From assembly GCA_008692225.1 (NCBI GenBank), contig VICG01000010.1, positions 1,612,001 to 1,676,000 on the forward strand: a stretch of DNA of 64,000 nucleotides. Direction: 5' to 3'. Both the position numbers and the translations under genes were made by a program. The notes under the pieces were generated by a model. It did no database searches, was not told where the DNA came from, and was given only the letters and a program-made list of their open reading frames with translations. Each line of letters begins with the position of its first letter. The stretch's first letter is position 1. This document shows, piece by piece, positions 12,066 to 24,494 of the stretch. This stretch comes from Monilinia fructicola. Its lineage: Eukaryota; Ascomycota; Leotiomycetes; Helotiales; Sclerotiniaceae.

Positions 12066-13132
12066 AAATGATAAATATGTTTTTTGATTTATATATTAAT
12101 TATATTAAATTAATATAATTATATTTTTTTTCTTTCGATTTATTTAATAATTTTATAGGTTTATATAATATTTTAAAATAATAATATCTTTTTATTTTTG
12201 TTTTGAATATTTTTTATTTATAGTTTTTAATTGTTTTATAATATTAATTATATTATTTTTTAAAATAAAATAATAATATTAAACAAAAAAATTTTAATAT
12301 AATTTTCGTTAACTTTTGATTTTATTTGATTATTAAAGCTTTAATTATTATTCATTTGTAAAAAATAAACTGTAAAAAAATTATACAAAAAAAGATTTAA
12401 AATAGATTTTTAATTTCCTTTCTTTTTTTAATTTAAACAATAATGAATTTTTTAATATATTTAATATTATTATAAATATTATTAACAATTATTTTGTAGT
12501 ACTTAACTATAATCAAAAAGCAATTCTATAATATTGTTTTGAAATTTATATTTATAATCAATAATTTTATTATTATATATAATAATATATTTACAAAATA
12601 AAAGATTATTGATTTTTTTTTTAATATTTATAAAAATTAATATAATAATCTATATATTTATCAATTCTTATAATTAATATTTTTTATAAATATAATAAAA
12701 TTCTTTTTAAAATTGAATTATAATTTAGAAGATTTTAAAAGTAAAAATATATAAAATAATTCTATGTTTAAGAATATTCTTTTAATTTTTTAATTTTTGA
12801 TTTTTATAATTTTTATATTATAATTGTATTTATAAAGTTTATTAAGTTTATAATTTTCTTTTCGATTTTGATAATAAATATTTATATTATAATAAAATAT
12901 AAGTTTTAAATTCTTTTTAATTATTTATATTTAATGTTTTTTATAATTTAATAAAGCTTTTTTAAATAGATTAATAATTTTATTTTAATTTTGATTCTTT
13001 TTAATATATTTAGTATTATTGATTATATAATTATATTAAGCAACTTTTCGATTTATAATTTTTTATTTCTAATTTAAAAAAAATTAAAAGCTATTTTATC
13101 TTAATATTCTAAGTTTTTAATATAATTTTATA

Positions 13133-13502
13133 CTTTATGGCTTTTTTGATAATATTTAAGATTATATTAAAATATTCTTAATTTGAATTAAAAACGTTTT
13201 AAAATAGTTTAAAATAATTTAATATAATTTTAAGTAATTTAAAATAGTTTAAAATAGTTTAAAATAATTTCAAATAGTTTGAAATAGTTTGAAATATAAT
13301 TAAAACTTATTTGAATTAATATAAATACTATTTTAAGTTAATTTCAAAATAATATCAAATTAATATTGTTGTAATAACTTATTGATTATTTTAAAATAGT
13401 ATTACGATATTTTAAGATATCTTAAAAAAATTAAATTAAAGAATGTAAAAGTGAATTTTCCTCACTTTTTCTTTTAAAAAAAATAAAAAAAGATATTATT
13501 AA

Positions 13503-13533
<31 letters not shown>

Positions 13534-13852
13534 TTTTTCCTCCTTAAACAAATCATTCTAATTATTTCGCTTAATAACTAATAACAATTTAATGAATACC
13601 TATATGTTAATTTCTCAACTACTTATATATTATTATAATTAAATAAATTATAATTTCAATACAGTGTTAATATAATCTTTAATTATTAAATTATCTTAAG
13701 CTATTTGAAAATATCTTAAAATATATTAATATATTTTATTGATTTAAATTAGCTTAAAATAGCCTAATATTATCTTAAGATATTAAAATAGCTTGAAACC
13801 GTTTTAAGAACGTTTTAATATAATATTAAATATATTTATTTGCCTTACTAAG
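13133..13852 (-). mobile_element. TIR element family H, copy H3 (720 bp)
   Basis: + strand ends are CTTTATGGCTTTTTTGATAA and TTTGCCTTACTAAG, flanked by TA. A TTA microsatellite lies at about 13500-13534. The F copy c sequence around 33285-33310 (AACTATATAATTATTAAT) is the corresponding empty site, which confirms both boundaries and the TA duplication. Confidence 0.85.
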
Positions 13853-16800
13853 TAATTATTAAAAATTTTTGTTCATTTTATAATTTTATAAAAGAAATTA
13901 TATAAATAAATATTAAGTTTATCTTTAAAAAAGTTATTGTTTAAATATAATATTAATTTCAAAATTAGTAAAATAATATACATTTTTTAATTTAATAAAT
14001 TTAATGAAATATTTGAATTTTTTAACATTAATAATTTATTAAAAATAATTATAATAAAAAAAAATTATTATTAACTATTATAATCTAAATTGTTAAAAGT
14101 ATTATAATTTAATTAAATGTATCTATTATACTAAATATATATATTATAATATATAAATAAATTAATATTAAAACTCCTTCAATATCATCTATATTAATTT
14201 ATTATAATATACTAATTATCATAAACCCTTTACTACAGATTATAATAATTCTTCTACCATCCTTAAATAAATAAATAAAATTTTTATTAAATCTATTAAA
14301 AAAAAGTTAAATTAAATTTATAAACATAATAAAATTACCTACAAAGTAATTAATATATTTACTTTTATTCTTACAATTTTAAAAACAATTTTAGCTATAT
14401 AAAATAAAGCTATAATGAATTTTAAATACATATATAATTTTATTATAATAATATATAAAAACATTAGTTCAACCTTTGAAATATTTATAAATAAACTTTC
14501 CAAAATTAAAGAGATTATATATAAAAAGATTTATTTAATTTTTTTATTTAATAATTTTAAGAATAATTATAAGATTATAATCATAAGGTTATATAAGATT
14601 ATAATTATAAGATTATAATTATTACAAAAACCTTAAAATTTAAGTTCAATATTTCTACAAAGAAAAAAATCAAGAAATTAATTATTCTTATCCCCTTTTA
14701 TATTCAAATAATATAAATCAAATTATAACTTTTACTACCCTCAATAAGTTTAGCTTTAAAATTTATAGAATAATTAAATTAGTATTAATAAACAAAACTT
14801 TGCTTATGTAATTTTATATAATATTATGTTTGTAAAAAATTAATATTATATATATATATTTTTAAAAATTTGAAACCCACATTAATTTATACATTCAAAA
14901 TTATTTAAAATATAATTTTTATACTTTAATCAATTTTTAAAAACTTTTAACTTTCAAAGATATTCAAGATTTTTAATCCTAAATTGTAATTTATATTTGA
15001 AAAAACCTTAAGTTACTAATATATATATAACAAAAATAATTAATATACAATCAAAATTTGCTCTAAATTAATATTAAATTTATTATTATTTTTAATATTT
15101 ATAAATAATTTATAATACCTAAAATAATAGATTACATTGTTTACTTGTTTTTATCTTCTAGATTTTTTATAAAAAAAGATTTTAACATCTAATATACTAT
15201 ATTTAAGCCTAATATTTTATTTACTTACTAAAAAGCAGAAATTGTATAATAAACATTAAATAATAAAATAACTTTCATTAGTACCTTAAAAACGTTTAAC
15301 CATTTTATTAAATATAGTTCAAATCTTATATTCTTTGATATTCTTTTTGTAATTATTAATATTAATAAAAATTTATATATAAAATTAGATTATAAAACTC
15401 AAATTATAATTTTATTTAAATAAAATATTTATACATTAAATGAATATTACTTTAAAATAAACCTTATACATATCAATATTACTAAACCATTCAATTCAAA
15501 TAAATTTAAAACGAAAATAATATAAAAAAACTTTATTATTCAGTTTATTATCACCTTTAATTTTATTATATATATGTTCAATAAATTAAATAAAAACAAA
15601 AAATATTTTATTGTATAATAAACCTTAGAATATAAAATAATATACTATATAACTAAATATACAATTAAGATTTAGTTACCTTGTAAAACTAAAGAATTTT
15701 ATAATATAATTTATACCGGATCATTAATGATTATAAATTAAATTATAATTCAAAGGTTCTCTCTTTTATAATTAATAAAATTATAATTAAGGATATAATA
15801 ATTAAAGCTAAAATATTATAATTCAAAGTTTTAAATAAAATTAATATAATAGACAATCTAAATTATAATCCACTAATAAACTGATAAGATTTCAATACGT
15901 TTTTATAATCTATTTTAATATTGTTCAAAAAGGTTGAAAAGAATATTATAAATAGTTTCAATATTTTATTAGAGATTGATTAAATTATAATTTGATTATT
16001 TCAGTTTTACTAAGATTCAATTAAATATTTTCTTTATAATTTATATAATAAATATCTTAATCTTAGAAAACTTATATATATATAAAAGTTAATTAAAATA
16101 ATTATACTGCTTAAGACTAATAAAACTATCAAAACTAATATTTACTCCTAATAATTTATTATATTTATTTTTTATATCTCCAGAGATTGAAATAAATTGT
16201 TATTAAATGTTTAATTTAGATTGTTTTTATTTGAAAAATTTTTAATTTTTAATATAATAAGGTTTTTTCTGAAAAAATCTATTTTAAATCTAATAATTAA
16301 CTTCCATTTATATATAATATAAAAGTCATTATAGTATAAGATTTAAAAGTCATAATAAATATATTAAATATTCACGGAATCTTTAATATATTCATCAAAA
16401 AATATCTCTTAATCTAAATAATAATATAAAGTTAACTTTTAACGTTTTGAAAACTAATTAATTTATTTTTGATAACTAAATATATAAAAAGTATATTTGA
16501 AGAATTGGATTATATTAAATTATCGAATTATTTATAATATTCTTTAAGGTTTGTTATTATTTTTTATATTGTATATATTATATTTAATAGAATTAATAAT
16601 CTAGAATATTATTTTTTTAAGTTTAGGTATATAAATAATATATATATTATTTATAATTTCAATGTTATTGGTTATTAATGTTTATATTGTCTTTCAAAAA
16701 ATTAAGAGTATCATTATACCTATATTAAAGTATTTAAAATAAAATTGTCTTTCGTCTTGAAAAAATTAAGGATTATTTATTTTATTGAAAAAAATGAAAT

Positions 16801-17726
16801 ATCTAAATATTATTATATCAAGTAAATAATAAACTTACTATTAACCTTATTATAACAATATTAAAAAAAACAAATAATTTATTTTATATTAACTTAAAAG
16901 TATCATTTAATAGGAAAAATAATCTTTCAAAGATATATAAGAGAATGAATAAATAACCTATATATATACTTCCTTTATTTTACTATATTTTTTTTGAAAG
17001 CTTGAAGAAGATAATAAACAATTCCTTAACTTTAATATTCAAAAAAGCTTATTATTACTTACATTATTTTTTTCTTAATTTATAGAATAAAAACCTGGTA
17101 TATAAAATATATAAACCCTTTTAAGTTCTTTTGATTTAATTGAAGCTTAATCATTAATATACGATTTAAATAATAGTATAGAAATTCATTGAATCAAACA
17201 TTTATTTCGGCATTCCATAGAATTCTATTAGTTTTGAAAACCTTTTTTTTAATATTATCCTTTTTTGTAACATTGAGTTACTTTTCGTAAAGATTATATT
17301 TAAAAGTACTAAGCTTTGATTCGTATTATTATATATAAATAATGAATATATTGTATTCCTTAACTTATTGAATTTTAACATTGATAATTATTAAAGATTG
17401 GAAAATAGGTTTGTAATAAATATTCAAAATTAAGATTTAATGCTTAATATATATATTTCCAACAATCCTTAAATTGATTTTTTGATTGTTATATTCTATA
17501 CAAGCTTATTAAATAGATCTAATGGAAAGAATTAATAAGAAAACCGCTATTGTAATCTTCAAAATCTAATAAAATTAACTCCCTTCAACTAATATTATTT
17601 TATTCTCAAATGATTTGAGATAGTATATTAATGATTACAAGTATGTAAAATAGAATTATATGATTTATTAAAACAATATGTAAATAAATTTGAAATATAG
17701 ATTAATTAATTCTATATCATATGTTT

Positions 17727-18376
17727 CGGTAAGTTACTGTCATACTATGAAAAATCGAAAGAATTATTCTTATATCACAAAAATCAGATTTATTTTACTA
17801 TGATGCTATATAGATTTTATAATTTTTCAAATGGAATCTAATTTTTATAGATTTTATTCAAAAAAAATAAAATCTAAATATTGAATTATAAAATTCTCAA
17901 AATCTAATATTTTGATTGATTGATTATTGATAAGCAAAAAAGCTTCAATTTTTCATTTTACTTTTCCAAACTTAATTATTTCAATCATTTCGAAAATAGT
18001 TAATTATTTCGGTTGTTTCGAAAGTAATTAATTATATTGATTATTTCGAAAATGATCAACTATTTCGGCCCTTCCATTCTGACCACTTCATTTCAGCCAT
18101 TCTATTCCCGACCCTTTCATTCCCAACCCTTCCATTTCGGCCATTACATTCTCGACCTTTTTATTCAGCCATTCCATTTCGAAATAATATAACTACTAAT
18201 TTGTTAATATAAATTCTATTATAAAACCTTTGATTCTATAGTTTTTGAATAAAATCTATAATAGATTCTATTTAAAAATTTATAGAATCTAAATAACATT
18301 ATAATAAAATCATTTTGATTTTGATAGCATAAAAGTAATTTTTTCGATTTTTTATAGCATAAGAGTAATTTACTGT
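17727..18376. mobile_element. TIR element family C, copy C4 (650 bp, perfect 8-bp TSD)
   Basis: Terminal inverted repeats CGGTAAGTTACTGTCATACT and, at the right, a matching end AGAGTAATTTACTGT. The target duplication ATATGTTT is perfect at 17719-17726 and 18377-18384, and the matching empty site lies in F copy c near 38480-38520. An 8-bp duplication points to a hAT-like mechanism. The interior 18050-18185 is an array of decamer-like units such as CATTTCGGCC and CATTCCCGAC. No transposase is encoded; the 63-residue minus frame is not a gene. Confidence 0.9.
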
Positions 18377-19420
18377 ATATGTTTTCAATGTAAAAATTAT
18401 GAATATTCAAAAGAGACTTTAATATACAACAAGAATACTACCAAACATTAATTTACAACAGTTTTAACTATATATAAATAATATTTTGATAATATAATAC
18501 TCACAAACCACTATATTAAATTTTTCATAATAAGCTTTTTACGAATATTAAAATATAATATAGGTTTATAATATAAATATTAAATAATCATTAGAATATA
18601 TAATAATCAAAAAAGAAAATAGTTAATTACCTCGCAAATAATAAAACACTAAAGCTTATTTAGAACTTCGATTTATTTTTAATACTTACAATTAATAAAA
18701 TCAATATATTTTTCAAAAGCTTTTATTGAATTATATAATAAATTTGGTAATTTCAATATAAAATGAAATTATTTTTGAATTACCTTGAATAAAAACTTTT
18801 ATATAGAATAAATTTCCTTTTGAAGTTAAATCTTCCTTAAATTCAATCTCATAAAACATTAGCTATTTATTTTATGTACAAAAACTTTATTTAGTACTAT
18901 TTTAAATTTAAGTATAAAAATGTTAATTTGAAATGCTTTTATAGTAGATTTGAAATTCCCTTTTATTTGATATATCATTTGATTATATCCTAATGCTTTA
19001 ATAAATAATTAATATAATTTTAAATCTCTTTAAATATATTATAAAAAAAGATTTAAATATTTACCTTATAATTCAATTCCTCTCCAAATCAATAAAATTT
19101 GTTAACTTTTTTGAACTTTATTGAATTTTATTTTAGCATTTGTTCCTAATGAATTTTACTTTGCTTTCAATAAGCCCTTAATTATAATAATCCTGATTAA
19201 GCCTCAATATATATCAAAATTTCTTAATCTTATTCTTATACTATAAGATTCTGCTTTAATATATAAGAATTTCAGTTTTGGTAAAATTGGTTTTAGTATT
19301 AAAGATTTTAGTTTTAACTTTAATAACTCTTTTATATATAATAACCTTTATTTAATATATACAAATTTCATTTTGATAACATTTTTATAAACCTTAATGA
19401 TATTCTACTGAACTTCAATA

Positions 19421-20137
19421 CTTAGTGGCGCAACTGAATATATTTAACACTATATTCAAACGGTCTTAAAATGGTTTTAATATATTTTAGTATTTTAAGA
19501 TAATATTAATTTAATTTAAACTATTTTAAGCTAATCTTAAAATAGCTTAAATCGATAAAATATATTAATATATTTTAAGATATCTTGAAAATAGCTTAAG
19601 ATAATTTAATAATTGAAGATTATGTTAAAACCGTGTTAAGATTATGTTAACACCGTATTAAAATCATAATTTAATTAATTATAATAATATATATGAATTT
19701 AAAAATTTAACTATCAAATCATTATTAGTTATTTAGCCGAGTGGTTAGATTGATTTGTTCGAGAAAAAAAGTATAAGTAACAAAAAATAATAATAATAAG
19801 AATAAGAATAATAATAATAATAATACTTTTTTTAATTTTTTTTGAAAAAAAAAGTGGAGAAAATCCACTTTTAAAACTTTATTTTTTAAGATATTTTAAG
19901 ATATCTTAACACTGTCTCAAAACGGTTAGTGAGTTATTGCGACAATGCCGATTTAATACCATTTTAAGATCAGCTTAAAATTAGCTTAAAATGGTGTTAA
20001 CACCGATTCAAGTAGGTTTTAACTACGTTTTAAGCTATTTTAATCTATTTTAAGTTATTTTAAATTATCTTGAATTATTTTAAGCTATTTTAAAATATTT
20101 TAACATGATCTTAAACATTATTAAAAAAGCCATAAAG
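19421..20137 (+). mobile_element. TIR element family H, copy H4 (717 bp, well preserved)
   Basis: Begins CTTAGTGGCGCAACTGAATA and ends AAAAAAGCCATAAAG, flanked by TA. Compared with its own reverse-complemented right end, the left end gives an imperfect TIR of about 50 bp. Internal order: AT-rich left arm, tRNA-like TAGCCGAGTGG at 19734-19744, a short AAT/AAG microsatellite (19786-19826), the hairpin AAAAGTGGAGAAAATCCACT (about 19853), and the right arm. F copies b (near 27650) and c (near 41405) show the unoccupied TA site. Confidence 0.9.
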
Positions 20138-20500
20138 TATTTATTTCATTTTTTTTAAAAAATTCTTAAATTTTGAATTTACTTCTTTCTGTTTTTGGAT
20201 TATTATATCTATATTTTTTTTTATACTTGCTTTATAGCTTTTACCTACAAATTATTTAGATTTTATATTTTTAGTTTATCAATAGTTAAAAATCATTGAT
20301 ATTGTATTTGTATTCTAAATAAAAGAAAAGAAAAGCAATAGATTAGATATATTATACTTTTTATATACGAAACGTTTTTTACAATCACTTTTAGCTTAAT
20401 TAATTTAATTCCATAATTGAAAGTAATCTTCTACCCTTAAGAAGGTTTTATAAAAGCCTTTAGCCTATCCAACGAATGAAAATAAATACTACTACTATAC

Positions 20501-21042
20501 TTTTATCTAATAATTTAAACCTTATTATTTTTCTTCAATTTAAAAAATGCTTTTATTTAGTTATGTGATTTTTCTTTCATGCTTTTTTCTTTCAAATAAT
20601 AGTAATATTGTGAATTGTTTATTCACAATAAGAATGTATAAAATTTAATTTTGTCTTTTTTTTTATTTTTAAAAAAAAAGAAGTTTAGGATATACTATAT
20701 ATCGTTTAAAGCTATACTAATATAATTCTTATCGAATTTTATATAATAAAGCTTCAAATTGGAAAAAGTTTTCGATTTACTTATAAATTGTTTTGTGAAT
20801 TCAATCTTTTATTCTGTTCTTCATAATTCAATAATTCCTTTAATCAATACTATTAAAAAATATTAATAAACCCTCTTTTTATATATTTTCGCTCGAATTC
20901 AAACTTAAAAATACTTTTAATTTCTAAACGTTTAATACTTATATTTTCTTGATTTTATAACTAGGATTTTCTATAATCATAGACTTATAATACTTTAAAG
21001 TAATAAAAAGAATTCTAATTTTATTTCTATTTATATTGATTA
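20501..21042. other. AT-rich stretch, nothing identified
   Basis: It follows the 3' tail of F copy a. Composition is slightly less extreme than elsewhere, but I see no element end, gene or array. Confidence 0.5.
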
Positions 21043-21732
21043 CTTTATCACTTTTTTTGATAATGTTTAAGATAATATTAAAATATTCTTAATTTAAACT
21101 ATTTAATATAATTTAAAATAGCTTGAAATAGCTTAAAACGTAATTAAAACCTATTTGAATCGATGTTAACATTATTTTAAACTAATCTTAAGCTAATCTT
21201 AAAATGGTATTAAATCGGTATTATTACAATAATTCACTAACCGTCTTGAAACAGAAATAAGACATTTTAAGATATTTTAAAAAAATTAAATTTAAGGTTT
21301 TATTAAAAGTGGACTTTCTCCACTTTTTGTTTTAAAAAAAGTGATAAACAAAGTCATTACTAATATTATTATCTTTATTATTTTTTTTTCTTAAACAAAT
21401 CATTTTAATCACTTAGCTATATAAGTAATAATAATTTGATAACTACTTATTTTTTAAATTTCTATATATCATTATAATCAATTAAACTATGATTTTAATA
21501 CAATATTAATATAATCTTAATACGGTTTTAATATAATCTTCAATTATTAAATTCTCTTAAGCTATTTTAAACTATCTTGAAATATATTAATATATTAATT
21601 TATTTTATCAATTTAAGCTATTTTAGGATTAGCTTAAATTAGCTTGATATTATTTTAAAATACTAAAGTAGCTCAAACTCATTTTAAAAAAGTTTTAATA
21701 TAGTGTTAAATATATTCAATTGCGTTACTAAG
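21043..21732 (-). mobile_element. TIR element family H, copy H5 (690 bp)
   Basis: + strand ends CTTTATCACTTTTTTTGATA and TTGCGTTACTAAG, with TA on both sides. It contains the hairpin AAAAGTGGACTTTCTCCACT and a short, unexpanded microsatellite region (about 21355-21390), so it approximates the unexpanded form of the family. Confidence 0.85.
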
Positions 21733-21939
21733 TATTTTTATCTCTAAAAAAAGATTGATATTTTGAATTTCAAGATTAAATATTAAAGAATAGATTTAAA
21801 GTGGAACTCCGAAATATAGACATCAAAAAATGAGTTTCTAGCGGATTTCGCTTGAATTTTATGATAAGCTATAGCCGTAACTCTTGTGATATAAAATAAA
21901 TATCAATACAAAGTTCAAAAGTTATAATAATTATACTTA

Positions 21940-22185
21940 ATATTTATTCGTTTGAATAATAATATAAAGTTGATTATTTACAGTTTTCAAGCTAATAAAT
22001 CTCAAGTTGTTCTTAATAAATAGACACCTACATAAAGATCCACTTTAAGAATTCTATTATATTAAATTATTCAATAATTTATAATATCCTTTAAAGCTTA
22101 TTTTTCTTTTTTATATTCTATATATTATACTTTACCGAATCATTATCCTAAAATATTATATATAAATTCGAATATATTAATAATA
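21940..22185 (+). mobile_element. LINE-like family F fragment
   Basis: Matches F copy c at about 37490-37700 (AATAATAATATAAAGTTGAT, TTATATTCTATATATTATAC). It is interrupted by B3 and does not resume directly afterwards; F sequence restarting at the same internal position appears again at 23945. The 200 bp before it (21733-21939) contain no identifiable feature. Confidence 0.5.
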
Positions 22186-22988
22186 CTCGGGCGGGTTTTG
22201 AAAGAGGCATACGCAAAAATATAGCTTATAATTATTTAACGGAACCTTAATATAATTTAATAAAATTTATAAATATTATAGATTTAATATTTTTATACTT
22301 AATATGGAAATTTTGTATTATAAAACCTAATATTAAATGAATAATAATATAATAAAATGTATAAATATTGAAAATTTAATAAAAAATTAAAGATTTATAT
22401 TAATATTAAATAATTTAACGAATAGTATAATTAAACTTATCAAACTTTAATAAATAATAAAAGAAAAGCTAAATTTTGAATATTTTATTTTGGAATTTTA
22501 ATATCTTTATTGATATTCAAAATATATATTAATGAAATTGAAAATATAGGAAAATTTACAAGTGTTTAAAAGGGTAAATTCGTTTATTTGGATTATATAA
22601 GTATATTTTGTTATTAAAAATTTGAATTTTTTGCTATTAATATCAAGTATATATTAATATAATAAATAATATTAAATTTTGAAATCATTTAATAAAACTT
22701 TAAAGCTTATATTATTTTTCTATAATTTTAATTTTTAGTATTTATATATTTTTGAATTTAAAATTAATAAATTGATAAATACTAAAATTTTCTCAAATCA
22801 CTAACTTTATAATATTAATATACTTTTAAAAATGATATTTATAATATAAAAGCTTCATAGAAAGATCTTAAAATACTAAATCTAATATATATAGAAGTTA
22901 TATCAAATTATATTAAATTATATTGAGATTTCGTTGAATGATTATAAGTTTTATATTCGCCTATGCCTCTTTTAAAAACGCACCTGAG
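22186..22988 (+). mobile_element. TIR element family B, copy B3 (803 bp)
   Basis: Left end CTCGGGCGGGTTTTGAAAGA, right end AAAAACGCACCTGAG, with TA on each side. The subterminal AGGCATACGCAAAAATATAG and its inverted partner TATTCGCCTATGCCTCTT extend the TIR to about 60 bp. Non-coding. Confidence 0.9.
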
Positions 22989-22990
22989 TA

Positions 22991-23461
22991 GTTAAAATAT
23001 ATATTAATAAAGTTAAATATATAAGAAAATTTATAAGTTTTAAAGGGGTAAATTCGCTTATTTGGATTATATAAAACATATTTTTTTATTAAAAAATTTG
23101 AATTTTTTACTTTTTATATTAACAAATATATTAATATAATAAATGATATTAAATTTTAAAAACATTTAATAAAACTTTAAAGCTTACTAGGTATATTATT
23201 TTTCCATAATTTTAATTTTTAATATTTATATATTCTTGAATTTAAAATTAATAAATTGATAAATTCTAAAATTTTCTAAAATCATTAACTTTATAATATT
23301 AGTATTCTTTTAAAAATAATTTTTATAATATAAAAACTTTATAGGAAGACCTTAAAATACTAAATCTAATATATATATAAATGATATTAGATTATATTAA
23401 GATTTCGTTAAATAATTATAAGTTTTATATTCGCTTATGCCTCTTTTGAAACGCGCCCGAG
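22991..23461 (+). mobile_element. Family B partial copy (right end only)
   Basis: It starts abruptly within the B interior (AAAATATATATTAATAAAGT, compare 22522) and runs to an intact right end GAAACGCGCCCGAG followed by TA. The left TIR is missing. Confidence 0.75.
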
Positions 23462-23941
23462 TACTAATATATATATTAATGTAAAAAGCAAAAAACTTAA
23501 ATTTCTAATAAAAAAATATGCTTTTATAATTCAAATGAACGAATTTACCCCTTTAAAACTCGTAAATTTTCCTATATTTTTAACTTTATTAATATATATT
23601 TTTAAGTATTAATAAAAATATTAAAATTCTAAAATAAGCTATTCATCATTTAGCTTTTATCTTATTATTTGATAGAATTTTATAAGTTTAACTATAATAT
23701 TTGTTAAACTATTCCCTATTTATATCAATCTCTAATTTTTTATTAAATTCTTAATACTCATACATTTTATTATATTATTATCTATTTAATATTAAGCTTT
23801 ATAATATAAGTTTTTATAACGAATATAAGAATACTAGTATTAAATCTATAATACTTATAAATCCTATAGAATTATATTAAAGTTCCGTTGAATAATTATA
23901 AGTTATATTTTTACGTATGCCTCTTTTAAATCCCGCCCGAG
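23462..23941 (-). mobile_element. Family B partial copy in inverted orientation
   Basis: The sequence is the reverse complement of a B left half. It starts in the interior (CTAATATATATATTAATGTA) and ends in the inverted left TIR TTAAATCCCGCCCGAG. The base pair after the end is CA, not TA. With the preceding partial copy it forms a head-to-head pair, probably the product of rearrangement between copies. Confidence 0.7.
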
Positions 23942-24494
23942 CATTTAAAAGGTATTTATTAGTTTAAATAATAATATAAAGTTAGTTTTTAATATTTTTA
24001 AAGCTAATTAATTTCTTCTTAATAGATAAATATATAAAAAATATACTTAAAGAATTCAATTATATTAAATTACCAAATTGTTCGTAATATTCTCTAAATT
24101 CACTATTATCTTCTATACTCTATATATTGTATTTACTTAAATTCTTATTTTAAAATAATATTTATAAATTTAAAATATATAAATAATATATATTTATTTC
24201 TAATTTTAATATCACTAATTATTAATATTTATATTTTTCTTTTAAAAAATCAAAAATATTATATATTAAAGTATTTGAAACAAAATTGCTTTTGCTTTAA
24301 AGAAGTTAAAAATAATTTATTTTATTAAAAAAACAAAACGCTTGAATATTATTATATAAAGTAAATAATAAATTTATTATTAACTTTATTATAATAATAT
24401 TTAAAAAAAGTGAACAATTTATGCTATACTAATTTAAAATATAATTTAATAAAAAAATAATCTTTTAAAAATATATAAAGGAAAAAATTATATA

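Larger units (their letters stand above)
12070..20500 (+). mobile_element. LINE-like family F, long copy a (about 6.3 kb without inserts)
   Basis: Collinear with copy c (28011-41856) throughout once nested elements are removed. It is interrupted by H3, C4 and H4. The 3' end reads CCTATCCAACGAATGAAAAT followed by AAATACTACTACTATAC, and the same terminal motif with a (TAC)n-like tail ends copies b and c and the truncated copy at 24495. A conserved 3' end, short TAC tail and 5'-truncated relatives fit a non-LTR retrotransposon (fungal LINEs such as the Tad clade behave this way). Every frame is destroyed by stops. The exact 5' boundary was not located. No reverse transcriptase motif can be read, so the class rests on structure alone. 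Confidence 0.6.
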
